NCBI GenBank assembly: GCA_013180625.2
Contig: SNVD02013686.1
Location: 62,001 to 126,000 of the forward strand
Reading direction: 5' to 3'
Source: Boswellia sacra
Lineage: Eukaryota > Streptophyta > Magnoliopsida > Sapindales > Burseraceae
DNA length: 64,000 nucleotides
A program made the position numbers and the translations under genes. A model generated the notes under the pieces. That model made no database searches. It saw nothing but the letters and a program-made list of their open reading frames with translations, and was not told the DNA's origin. Positions 54,715-64,000 of the stretch are shown here, piece by piece. Each line of letters opens with the position of its first letter. The first letter of the stretch is position 1.

Positions 54715-57700
54715 GTGCTTATTGTTGATAGCAATAATCCTGGCTTGTTTCTATAGTAAATAATATTCTAGCTATCAATTACTCCCTCTACATCAAACTA
54801 CAAAGCCATTAGAATAGGATATTAAGTACAAGTAATAAAATTGCTTGAAGGTTGATCAAAACATATTATGCTTTTCAAGGTTCTTGATGGAGCAGATCGG
54901 AAAAAGTTATACCTTGGGTGAATTTCTCACTGATGCTTCATATGGCTTTGCTCTTTGAGCTTCAATTTGAAACAACTTCTCACTCTTCTCTCAGTAACTT
55001 ATTGATCCTTTCTAGTAGCTCTTTTATACAATCAATGTTATCTAGATGTTCTGTCCATCTACTCAAACCCCATTAGTAATTTTAAGTCAAAAAACTTGAA
55101 ATATCAAACTATGACTTGTATCGAAAGTGAATATCTTTGTATTATTTTGTTTAAGCAAGTTAAACATATTATACAAATTATGCATAGATAATTACCTTGC
55201 TGCTCTTCCAATGTAGAAAAAAGGAACTAACCATACATTTATTCAAATACAAGAAGGGACAACAAGTACCCTGAAACACATATCAACCAAGAGTATTGTA
55301 ACTTAATTCTTAAGTGATCCTTTGCAGTGCTAATCATTCCTAGAAGCACTTTCCAATTGGGTTAATTGAGGCACAACAGAAAATTATTGATTAACATGCA
55401 GCCGCAAACACTTTTATGGATTAGTAGGTGCTAATAGTTTATGGATCCAACATAATTGGGTGATTATAGACAAAATATGAGGATGTTTATATGCTTATGT
55501 TATATATTCCTATTTTCAAAACGTCTTGTTTTAGATACCAACAGGCAACATGATAAGAAGACCTTTAATAACTATCATTTTGGGGAAAATTACAACATAC
55601 AACATTAAACAAAGCATGCATCTATCACCAGAATATAAACAATCCACCGTTAGAAGGAAAAAATATCCATTGGCATAGTTGATCTTGATCTTTTCTACGC
55701 ATATGCCACTTTTATCAATAGTATTACATAAAATTTCTGATGCAATTCTGCTCAAAGCAGTCTAGAAAAAATCCAAAGAATACAAACTTGAATACTTACT
55801 TTGTACATTCACACAAATATTACATATAGATGCATACACAATTACATATATCAAAATCTATACCATTGAAAGTAAAATCAGTTTTATTGTGAACACTTCA
55901 AATAAATTTTATTCAACATAAAATATTTAGCTATAAAGAGGAAGAAAGCTATAGAGATTGAGGAAGATTAAAGAAGGTAAGAGATCCAAAGAGAGATCGA
56001 GAAGTTGTTCATATTGTTAATGACGAAGGTTCTCATAAGATAAATAAGAAGGGAGAATAAGTACTCTGACTTGTGCTGTGCAGCAACAAGCATAAACCCT
56101 AACAAATGATAGGCAGAAATGGGCTACGTTATATATATATGGGTGCGCGGTTAGGATAGTTGTACATTAGAAGCTTAACAAAATCACAAAACCAATTAGC
56201 ACATATCCACCCTGTGTGTACACGTCACTAGGCCAAATATAATTTTTTAAGCTTCTATATCCAGTCCAATTTAAATTTATAGTCTTGCTTCTTAGAGTTA
56301 GACTTAAATCTTTTAGGCTAACATTATGTTTAAAGGCCTCTTAAGAGTCCAATTAGAGATTGCAGAGTTAATAAACAAGAATTAACATATCATGTGAATG
56401 TTAACCCACGTCAGAATACACTTCAAACAATGAAAAATACAGAACTAAGATTTTAACTTGAAAATTGAGTCTGAAGTCTAAAATATTGAATTTGAGAATC
56501 TAAAATGGCACAAAAGAGGAACAGGGGCATAAGCATTTAAGTTAAAATGTTAAAGGATAATCAAAATGAACAAAATTATATAAGAAATTAGCCAGAATCT
56601 TTATCACCTACTAATCAAAATAAATGTGTCTATATGTAAGATGTTCAGTGGTGCTAGAATAAAAATACTATATTTTGGCTTTAAGGGAGAAATAGAAAAG
56701 AGAGAAGAGCTCTTGACTTTAGGCCTTACCAACTACCATGCTTAATAACCTCCTTACTAGCAGCATCTAACACCTCAATCATTGAAGGATGAAAGAATAT
56801 AGTAGCTAAGGTGTATCTTCACTCTTCAGGTTATCTAGACTAAAATTAAATAAATAACAAGAATTGTAATTGGATAAGAACCAAATCAGTATCTTGAAAA
56901 CACCTTTAGTTTCTTTAAGTAATAAACACTTGCAAGAACTAAATAGGATGTGAAATACCTAGTATGTACAGAGCTTCATTGCTGATAAAAGAATTCTGCT
57001 GAAACTAAAGGAAACACCAACAAAGAGGATATATCATCATTTTCTAAATCAATATTCCCAAGAAATTAACCATGAAATAATCTGTTATGGGAAATAGATA
57101 AAATCAGCAAAGTTTAAAATGAGAAGTAACAAATAAAAAATATGCACTTCACATATCAGTAAACTTATGATAATGTAAGTTTCAAAACGATGCATTTGCG
57201 CACCAGAATTTTATGAAGGGAAGGGAGAATTAGCTTCAAACCTGTGGAAAGAAAGAAGCTACATTCTTTTGAGAAATAACAAATATATGTTGCGAAATTC
57301 CCATATTAACAAAAGTAACTAATTAAATATGATAACCGAAGTGGTACTAAAAATTGCACCGGGGCATCACATTGTCAGAGCTACCAACTACTGACATTAA
57401 AAGTAGATACAAAATCATAAACTGAATAATGCAACACATGTCAGTTAGATAAATCCAAACTCTTTTGGTTTTTATTATAAAAAGCTATTATCTACTTTAC
57501 CATCCTCTTTTGAAAAGAACTAGGTGACTTAAGATTAGTGTAAATCGCAACAGATTTTAATGAATTAAGAAAAATTACTCTTCAGTGAGACCATTCACAA
57601 GTTAGAACAGTATTGAAATAAAACTGAAGCAGTATTTTCTACAAAGTGAAAAAACTTTTACTATTAAAAAAATCACAAAACCAATCAACATTTTGCTTTG

Positions 57701-58440
57701 ATTGTTATATAAAACCTCAATAAGGCAGAAGCAATCAATAGGAAAATTAATATAATTTAATAACGAAATCATCTAAATTTAACCATACAATTTAATAACG
57801 AAATCATCTAAATTTAGTGTTGATTAAAGTCACAATTTATCATTTTACATCATCACAGCCAAACAATCAGAAACAACGCAAGGATTAGTTAACTATACAA
57901 TTTCCGTCATCAAAATGTCAGAAATTTTAGAATATAATTTCATTAGGTAAAGTTTCACAATACAATTCCAAATATTAAGCAAAATTAAAAAAAAAAAAGA
58001 AGTAGTTAACTCTGGTTAAACTGTGTCGTAATTTTTGAAAATTATTGCAGATAATTTAATCCAAAGCCCAAATGCGATATATCATATACAAATCATAAAA
58101 TTAAATGAATCAACAAAACAAAACTTCAAGATCTCAAAAATGAAACCTGGTTTTCATGGCTAAGAGATAGAGAGCAGCAACTTGGAGAGGAGCAGCAAGT
58201 CATTGATCTCATTAATGAACAGCTGAAATCAAATCTACTTTAGATAGAAGAAAAGCTGAAATTTAAAATGAATCTAATAGTTGACTTAGAGACTTCTAAG
58301 GGAGTGAATCGATTTAGGGTTAGAAATTTGGTAAGAGATCCATGAGCTTATGCTGACAGATCCTTAACCACGAGACCCTTAAACTTGGAGAGGGAATTGA
58401 TAGAGACGAGAAGTGAGCCATAGTTTTGATTTAAAAATAA
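54715..58440. other. CACTA interior without recognised gene
   Basis: About 3.7 kb of AT-rich sequence. A minus-strand exon-like stretch at about 55045-54915 reads LLERINKL.REKSEKL-type and QIEAQRAKPYEASVRNSPK before a GGTATAA that could be a splice donor. I recognise no family. Other frames (55531-55755) are unconvincing. It may hold a decayed multi-exon transposase or captured gene. Confidence 0.35.
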
Positions 58441-58598
58441 AAGAGAAGAATTGTTTTAAAACTGAGGGTCGGGGCTTTTGCGTCAGGGACTTTGCTGTCT
58501 TATTAGTGGGAGAGGTGCCACGAGGTGGAGACATATGTGGCTATACTTTAAGGCCGCCTTAAACGAGTGACGTAATTAGCGTGTTTTTTGTAGTGTTA

Positions 58599-59947
58599 TT
58601 ATAATTTTTTTTTTGAGAGACATAATGGGTTAGCAATAATTAGTGAGACCCATACAAATTATCTAAGGGGGGTTGTGTCATTAATCATTGGGATGCTACA
58701 GGGATGAGATGTCCCTAACGTAGTTTGAGTTGATAAATCATGATTTTGGGAATGTCTTGTCACTTCAATAGAAGCCCTTCAATCTTATAGATGTAGGGAT
58801 GGTTGAGTTGGTCCCGGCCCCTTGAAGCGTGGACTTAATTTGTGGGAATCCACTAAAGAGCGGAACTATATCATGGCCTTGTAGGGCCAAAGCCTCCCCA
58901 GCTTATTATAAATTGTTAAATAGCATATTTCTATAAAAGGTTCTTGGGGTAGACAACTTTGGCCTCTCCAGATTTTTCAAATGTCACTGCCCTTAACTTT
59001 TAAAACTTTTTGTGATAAAGTTAAATTTAGTCTTTCCATTCGGCGTTCAAAGTTTTTCGGTAATGATACGATTACCACATCATATTAGATAAATTCAACA
59101 AACTTTATTTAACAAAATTTAAGGAATAAAATATTTTCTTTTAAAATTTTATTAAATAAATATATGAGACAAGATAGATTTATTTACTTTTATCTTCTCA
59201 AATGATAATTTTATTATTAAAAACATAAATACAACGAAGATCTAAGTTAATATATGTGTGTAATATAATCTTTTTTATTAATTATTCTATTTAAGAGTGG
59301 TGCCACTCTTATAAACTATCCAAAAAAATTCATTGATATAAACTTATGTGTCATTATTAAATGATTGTCACATCATTCATATTAATTAATGTAATTAAAA
59401 TTTAAAATTCATTCATCAATCAGATCATGACAAATTAATCTATACTTTATATGTGTAAGTTTGTCTGCGTAATATGTACGAATAGTATTACTCTTTATAT
59501 TTAAACATTATAATGATACTTCATTTTTTACAGTTTAGGTTGAAAACTAATAATTTGTTTGTGCAAAGTGCTTTTATTCTTTTAAAATTTAGGTCAGTAT
59601 GTATTATTATAAATGTTTATTGAAATCATTTTGTATATATATATTTACAAACTTTTTTTAAATAAAAAAATTGAATTCTATATACTTGATGATAATTAAC
59701 TTAAAATAATAATTAATTTTTTCTTATACAATATAACAACTTAATAAAAATTATTATATTTTCATACTTGGAGGTCCCGTATCTGGTTCCCGCGTCCACC
59801 ACCTTTCCACTACAAATCAAATTAAATGTGTACTTTTATCACATCACAGATATCATTCAATCGACAAAGTTTGGGGGGAAATGTACCTATTGCGAACATA
59901 TAGAAATCATGTGGCAGCAAGTCCAAGAAGTTAGCTAATTATAAAAA
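58599..59947 (+). other. Duplication copy B, middle part
   Basis: Noncoding. It resumes collinearity with copy A at 14690-15350: GTTGTGTCATTAATCATTGGGATGC, TAGTTTGAGTTGATAAATCATG, TTTTGGGAATGTCTTGTCACTTC, then at the end ATCATGTGGCAGCAAG and GTCCAAGAAGTTAGCTAA. About 59000-59770 is extra AT-rich sequence not seen in copy A. The last nine bases are the target duplication of the next element. Confidence 0.78.
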
Positions 59948-61190
59948 GGGAAATTAACAGTGTGACCCCCTTCTTTTGGCTGAAGTAAGAGTCTACCCCC
60001 CACTTTTGGATAAGTAACATAGACATCCCCAGATTTCATCTGCCGTTAGAGAATCTATTAAAAAATTACACTATAACCCCCTTCTTTTAGCTGAAGTACA
60101 TTCTGCCCCGCACTTCTGAATAAATGACATAGACACCCCCAGATTCCATCTGCCGTTAGAGAATCTGTTATCTTAATTAGAATCTCTTGTGTAAAGACTT
60201 AACTACCCTTATTTGTCTTATTCATCAATAATTTTATATTGTGAAGCTTTCTATTGACGTAAATTAAAGAAGAAAAAAGTTGTTATGATGTCAGTAAGTA
60301 GAAAAAATAAGAATTAAAAAATCAAAAAGTATATTTTATACAAAACTAAAAATTTAATAAATAAAGAAGTCAATATGGGCTCATATATCTTATTTTCAAA
60401 CACAAGAACGAGTAAAGCTCTCACATGGCAGCTTATTTCCATATCTGAAACAACCTATTGTAGATTAATCAACAAAAAAAATAAGCAGCACACAAATATT
60501 TTTTCTATTTCTTTTTTTCAAATCAACTTTATTGAAGTTTAGAATAATTATTAATTTGAATTTATGAATTTTTATTTGTAATTAAAAATTTATATGATTT
60601 TGGTTGTTAATTATTTTAATTTAGAATAAAAAATTAATACACTATAATACAGTCTTTTATTAAACACAGTATTATTTAACATGTATACAATGCAATGACA
60701 AACCAAATACAGTATAAAATTTACTCAATTCTATGTAATGCAATTTAATACAATGTTAAAATTAAGGATACTTTATTCATTAGATCTTTAGTTTTTGTTA
60801 AAATATACTTTTTGATTTTTTAATTCTTATTCTTTCCACTTACTGACATAATAACAACTTTTTTCTTCTTTAATTTACGTCAATAGAAAACTTCACAATA
60901 TAAAATTGTTGATGAATAAGACAAATAAGGGTAGTTAAGTCTTTACACAAGAGATTCTAGCTAAGATAACAGATTCTCTAACGGCAGATGGAATCTGGGG
61001 GTGTCTATGTTATTTATCCAAAAGTGCGGGATAGACTGTACTTCAGCCAAAAGAAAGGGGTCACAGTGTAATTTTCTTAACAGATTCTCTAACGGCAGAT
61101 GGAATCTGGGGGTGTCTATGTTACTTATCCAAAAGTGGAGGGCAGACTGTTACTTCAGCCAAAAGAAAGGGGTCACAGTGTTAATTTCCC
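59948..61190. mobile_element. Foldback Mutator-like element
   Basis: A 1,243-bp element whose terminal inverted repeats exceed 300 bp. Left GGGAAATTAACAGTGTGACC, right reversed GGGAAATTAACACTGTGACC. A perfect 9-bp duplication TTATAAAAA lies at 59939-59947 and 61191-61199. Within each arm a block of about 110-120 bp (CTTCTTTTGGCTGAAGT to CTGCCGTTAGAGAATCTGTTA) is tandemly duplicated. No transposase. Overlapping frames at 61001-61305 are translations of the arm. Copy A (about 15350) shows the empty site. Confidence 0.94.
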
Positions 61191-61321
61191 TTATAAAAAT
61201 TGCGCACAACCTCCAACTAATGCTATTAAATGTAAAGTTTTTAGAAAGCTTTTATTGCAAAATCTTCTCTTGCATATATTGAGATCACACAAAAAATGCA
61301 CATAAAATAACACCTCTCGTC

Positions 61322-61660
61322 ATGGCTTTAATTGGCCTTTTTGAAATCTTCTTGGCTTTAATGGGCTCCCAACGAATTTTCCAATTGTGGGAATGCTGCC
61401 ACAGCTTCTTCTTAACGCTCACCGCATTCTCTATTGGTGCACGAGCTTGTTGAGAGAAGCCAATGCACTTTTCTATTCAAAGGTCCTTGGTTTGCTGACA
61501 TGGACATGTTGCTCACCGTTGATCCAGCCAACATTCAATAAATATTAAACACAAGTACATCCAACTTCCTAAAAGGGCCAAAGTTTGCAGGAAATATTCG
61601 AGGTTTTAGGTGATGGTATTATAAATTCCAACTCAGAAATCCAAAAAAAAGTTGCTTGAG
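61322..61660 (+). pseudogene. CYP96-like P450 5' fragment, copy B
   Basis: The ATG at 61322 opens MALIGLFEIFLAL, then about 38 bases of the anchor region present in copy A are missing. In shifted frames follow NFPIVGMLPQLLLNAHRI, LLREANALF, PTFNKY and GDGIINSNSEIQKKVA with a stop. This reaches the segment after the DPAN block of CYP96-type P450s, so it extends further than copy A. Frameshifts make it dead. It is the collinear partner of 15480-15660 after removing the CACTA and foldback elements upstream. Confidence 0.82.
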
Positions 61661-61695
61661 CGTTGATCAATCACCATAGATTCCACAAGTTTTTA

Positions 61696-62207
61696 TGATG
61701 TAGGACAATTTTGGCTTCGAGCCAAAGTTGCGTCCCTAGCCCATCAGATTTGCATTGCTCAGCCCTCTGGTTGGGAAGGTCTGATGCTTTCTTTTCCAAA
61801 GTCGCGTCCATACATCATCAAGGTCGCATCGCATTGAATTTCTAGAAAGTTTGATACTTTCATCTACAGAGTCGCGTTACTACCTCATCAGGGACGCGTC
61901 GCTATTTTGACTTTCTAGAATCCTGATTATTTTAGGAATGCTTTTAATTATTTATTTCTTTTTCAATTCAACTTAGGTTTTCTTATTTTGACTTATTTAA
62001 GTCTAATTAGGATTTCATTATTTTATGATATTTTATTATTCATGGGATTTCTTTTCTTATTCTAGTTTTACTTGTTTTACAAATATTAGAATTATTTAGC
62101 CTATATAAGGGAGAGTTTACCCTAGCTTTGTGATCATTCATATTTTTTATCAATTAAATAAACCTTGAACTTTGTTCAAAATTTAATCTCTTTTAGCTTC
62201 TGCATCA
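61696..62207 (+). mobile_element. LTR, possibly solo, with TATA box
   Basis: 512 bp from TGATGTAGGAC to CTGCATCA, with TGATG/CATCA terminal inversion. A TATA box CCTATATAAGGGAG (about 62099-62112) is followed by AAATAAACC-type poly(A) signal. A repeated module GTCGCGT(C/T)...CATCA(A/G)GG occurs three times at 61720-61905. Flanks TTTTA and TTTTG match four of five bases. The TTTTGGCGAAGACC directly after it could instead be a primer site, making this a 5' LTR. Confidence 0.55.
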
Positions 62208-62289
62208 TTTTGGCGAAGACCAGCCTGGCTAAGGTGGACAAAGGGCTCATTCTTATCCTTGAACATGTGCCCAAATAGGGCATAACAGT

Positions 62290-62642
62290 GACTTCAAGGT
62301 AAAGTCCAAGTTAAGTTAGGATTGAAGTTTATTGTTCCTAATTAATTTAGAATTTATGTGAAGAGGAAGGATTAAGATTCCTAGTTAATTATGGATTAGG
62401 ATTAAATATTGTTTATTTTAGAAATATTAGTATTCATGGTTTGAGTAGGATTAGAATTGAGTCTACTATATAAGTCTTTGTAATTTGTCAATTTCATTAA
62501 GAAGAAATAAAAAGAATCAAGTAGAGTAGTTAAGAGTTCAAAGTTTAATTTCTTTTTCGTTATATTCTTATGTTGCTTGAGTTTGTTTTGGTTGACTAAT
62601 TGTTCTCTAATAAAGTGGTATCAAAGTAAGCTGAATTCCAAC
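62290..62642 (+). mobile_element. 5' LTR of a copia element
   Basis: AT-rich sequence with a TATA box CTACTATATAAGTC (about 62462-62475), ending near CTCTAATA (62612) or CCAACA (62643). Two initiator-Met primer-site words follow, TGGTATCAAAG at 62616 and TGGTATCAAAGCT at 62647. The 5' end is not certain. Confidence 0.5.
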
Positions 62643-62659
62643 AAAATGGTATCAAAGCT
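62616..62659 (+). promoter_or_regulatory. Duplicated copia primer-binding sites
   Basis: TGGTATCAAAGTAAG and TGGTATCAAAGCTAG lie 31 bases apart. Both resemble the initiator tRNA-Met primer site; the second is closer to consensus. A local duplication at the LTR junction is likely. Confidence 0.65.
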
Positions 62660-62819
62660 AGGTTGCTAGGTCGTGGGAGGAGCAATCTCAAAGCTCGAAT
62701 AGAAAATCTTGTGAGGAAGCCGTTAGAGCTAGATAACAGACACAAAGATCCAAGTAAGACTTGTGAGAGAAGTAGGCACAAAAAAAAAAAAGCTAAATAG
62801 ACTCGAGCCATGAAGGTCT

Positions 62820-62925
62820 TAGAGTCTATCAAGCTTGTTAGAGTTGCCAATAAGGCAATTTCAAAGGTGCCAGTAAGGCAATTTCAAAGGTGCCAGTAAG
62901 GCAATTTCAAAGGTGCCAGTAAGGC
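62820..62925. repeat. Four ~25-bp tandem repeats
   Basis: AAGGCAATTTCAAAGGTGCCAGT recurs three to four times with a period of about 25 bp between 62851 and 62925 in the untranslated leader of the copia element. Confidence 0.88.
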
Positions 62926-62947
62926 AAAGAAAAGCAGTTAATTCAAG

Positions 62948-63400
62948 ATGGAACAAAAAGTTTCCAGATTTGATAGAAACAAGTACAACTTTGAGTATTG
63001 AAGAACCCAAATGCAAGTCGAGTTTCAGTATGGAGGCATGTAGGAAGTTCTAAATCAAAGTTTTCAAGTACTAGCAAATCAAGCAACATTAGCATAAGAA
63101 CAAAAGGAAATTCTTGAATGCAATCAAAAGAAAGATAAATTTGCACGAGTATTTTTGTTAAGGCATTTAGGATTTTCTGTTCACGATTCTATATTTGAGA
63201 AACTTGCTGCTTTAACAATTACTACAAAGCAAGCTAAAGAGTTTTGGGATTATTTGATGGACACCTACAATGATGATAAAGAAGAAAAGCAAGAGCTTTT
63301 TAAAGAAAAAATAGAGAGAATTGTCAAGAATACTATGAAAATTTAGAAATATCATCAAAAATTTTAGAGCCACAAGAGAGTGAGGAAGGAGGGAAGTCCC
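62948..63400 (+). pseudogene. Copia gag (UBN2-like), 5' part
   Basis: From the ATG at 62948 (MEQKVSRFDRNKYNFEY, then a stop) the frame continues through several stops. The clean part 63155-63346 reads LRHLGFSVHDSIFEKLAALTITTKQAKEF and YLMDTYNDD, typical of plant copia gag where the pattern is F(D/E)KI...T.AKEAW..L...Y. After about 63400 similarity is lost. It belongs to the LTR and primer site just upstream. Confidence 0.75.
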
Positions 63401-64000
63401 ACACCATCAATAGTCAAGGTTCGCCGTTAGCAGGCAAAAGTCGTCGAAAAGCTATCGGAAAGTTGCCGACTAGCAAGTGAGATCTCACATCCGCTGCTAT
63501 TAGATAGATAGGGATGCTTTGAACAAATTTTCCTTCTGTGCTAACAACAAATTCCAGTTGGAACACATTGAAAACATGAAAAAAAGTTGCAGAAAACACA
63601 TTTTTCCCTTGAAACTAACTCGCAAGAAAACGGCAAGTGAATATACACCTTCACTGTCAAACAACTCAGAATCATCGGATCTATGAAACCCATGAATAAA
63701 ATCGGAGTTTAGATGCCAAAAAACGTGTGCATTCATGATCATCATGGAAAATTCCATTTGGCCCCCTACAATGGCAACTATTAGTCAGACCCCTTTGGTG
63801 AAAAATTTCAATCTAGTCTAGTTTCACAGAGAATATCGTGTACGCCACCATGTTCTGTTTATAAGAAATAAGTCCTTGCAGAGTTTTATGTTAGTTCTTA
63901 TCTTTTCAAATTTTCATTATGAACCCCCAACAGAAAAATATATTCAAAAAGAGAAGGAATGTGATATTTTTTCGAAGAATTTAGAGAGAAAAGAATACAA
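63401..64000. other. Unassigned sequence at right edge
   Basis: Copia gag similarity has ended. Minus frames 63599-63414 and 63757-63500 overlap and show no motif. An insertion in the copia element, or its decayed remainder, continues beyond the window. Confidence 0.3.

Larger units (their letters stand above)
50452..58595. mobile_element. CACTA element with nested insertions
   Basis: The ends are CACCACAAAAAACAGAG and, reversed, CACTACAAAAAACACGC: a 14-bp inverted repeat with one mismatch at the fourth base. The 3-bp duplication TTA is exact (50449-50451, 58596-58598), and copy A (about 14680) retains the single empty TTA. Subterminal GC-richer words (GTGGCTGCTTTATTGTAGCTG, GGCCGCCTTAAACGA) occur at 50460-50660 and 58445-58590. 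No transposase is recognisable. Two elements inserted later inside it: a MULE (50723-52410) and a copia solo LTR (52923-54709). Confidence 0.92.

Noticed and set aside
61001..61305. Overlapping frames with similar repeats
   Set aside because: They are translations of the duplicated arm of the foldback MULE.
63414..63757. Two overlapping minus-strand frames at the right edge
   Set aside because: No motif or context supports a gene; they overlap each other in different frames.
1..64000. CRISPR array, bacterial operon or phage-like system
   Set aside because: The tandem repeats lack regular unique spacers, and the whole window has plant nuclear and transposon character.

Overview
The window is AT-rich nuclear DNA from a flowering plant, probably a eudicot. 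The evidence is plant-type LTR retrotransposons (Athila/Tat-like gypsy, Tekay-like chromovirus, several copia lineages), hAT, CACTA and Mutator-like DNA transposons, a tRNA-derived SINE, pieces of chloroplast genome, and decayed CYP96-type cytochrome P450 copies. I cannot name the species. No intact ordinary host gene is visible. The only long, clean cellular-type reading frame is a LOG-like (cytokinin-activating phosphoribohydrolase) frame, and it lies inside a retrotransposon.

Layout. 1-4626: decayed copia material with a 3' LTR. 4627-12285: a scrambled plastid insertion (ycf2 in three pieces with one inversion, atpE end, trnM-CAU, ndhH), later hit by a chromovirus now reduced to a solo LTR (4973-6763, target duplication TGAAT) and a 4.3-kb CACTA element (7801-12093) that carries a receptor-kinase exon fragment. 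13870-15655: copy A of a duplicated unit made of ~180-bp repeats, a long noncoding stretch and a CYP96 5' end. 18414-32190: a 13.8-kb hAT element with an 8-bp target duplication. Its transposase is split by a 9.2-kb gypsy element (20253-29468, target duplication CTCCC) that has lost most of gag and nearly all of pol and carries the LOG frame plus an unidentified Cys-rich frame. 33300-34833: a CYP96-like pseudogene on the minus strand.

39420-61660 is copy B of the same duplicated unit, spread over 22 kb by insertions: a MITE (39793-49322) holding a copia element (39807-48887), which itself holds a SINE, a hAT and a small MITE; a CACTA element (50452-58595) holding a MULE and a copia solo LTR; and a foldback MULE (59948-61190). 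Copy A gives the empty site for several of these. The right end (61696-64000) holds two more LTRs and a broken copia gag.

Most boundaries were fixed by reading both ends and finding matching target-site duplications, so they are base-level. Superfamily calls follow from duplication length, terminal motifs and recognisable protein motifs. Lineage names, gene-family names and all statements about age or activity are inference from memory of these families, without database searches.
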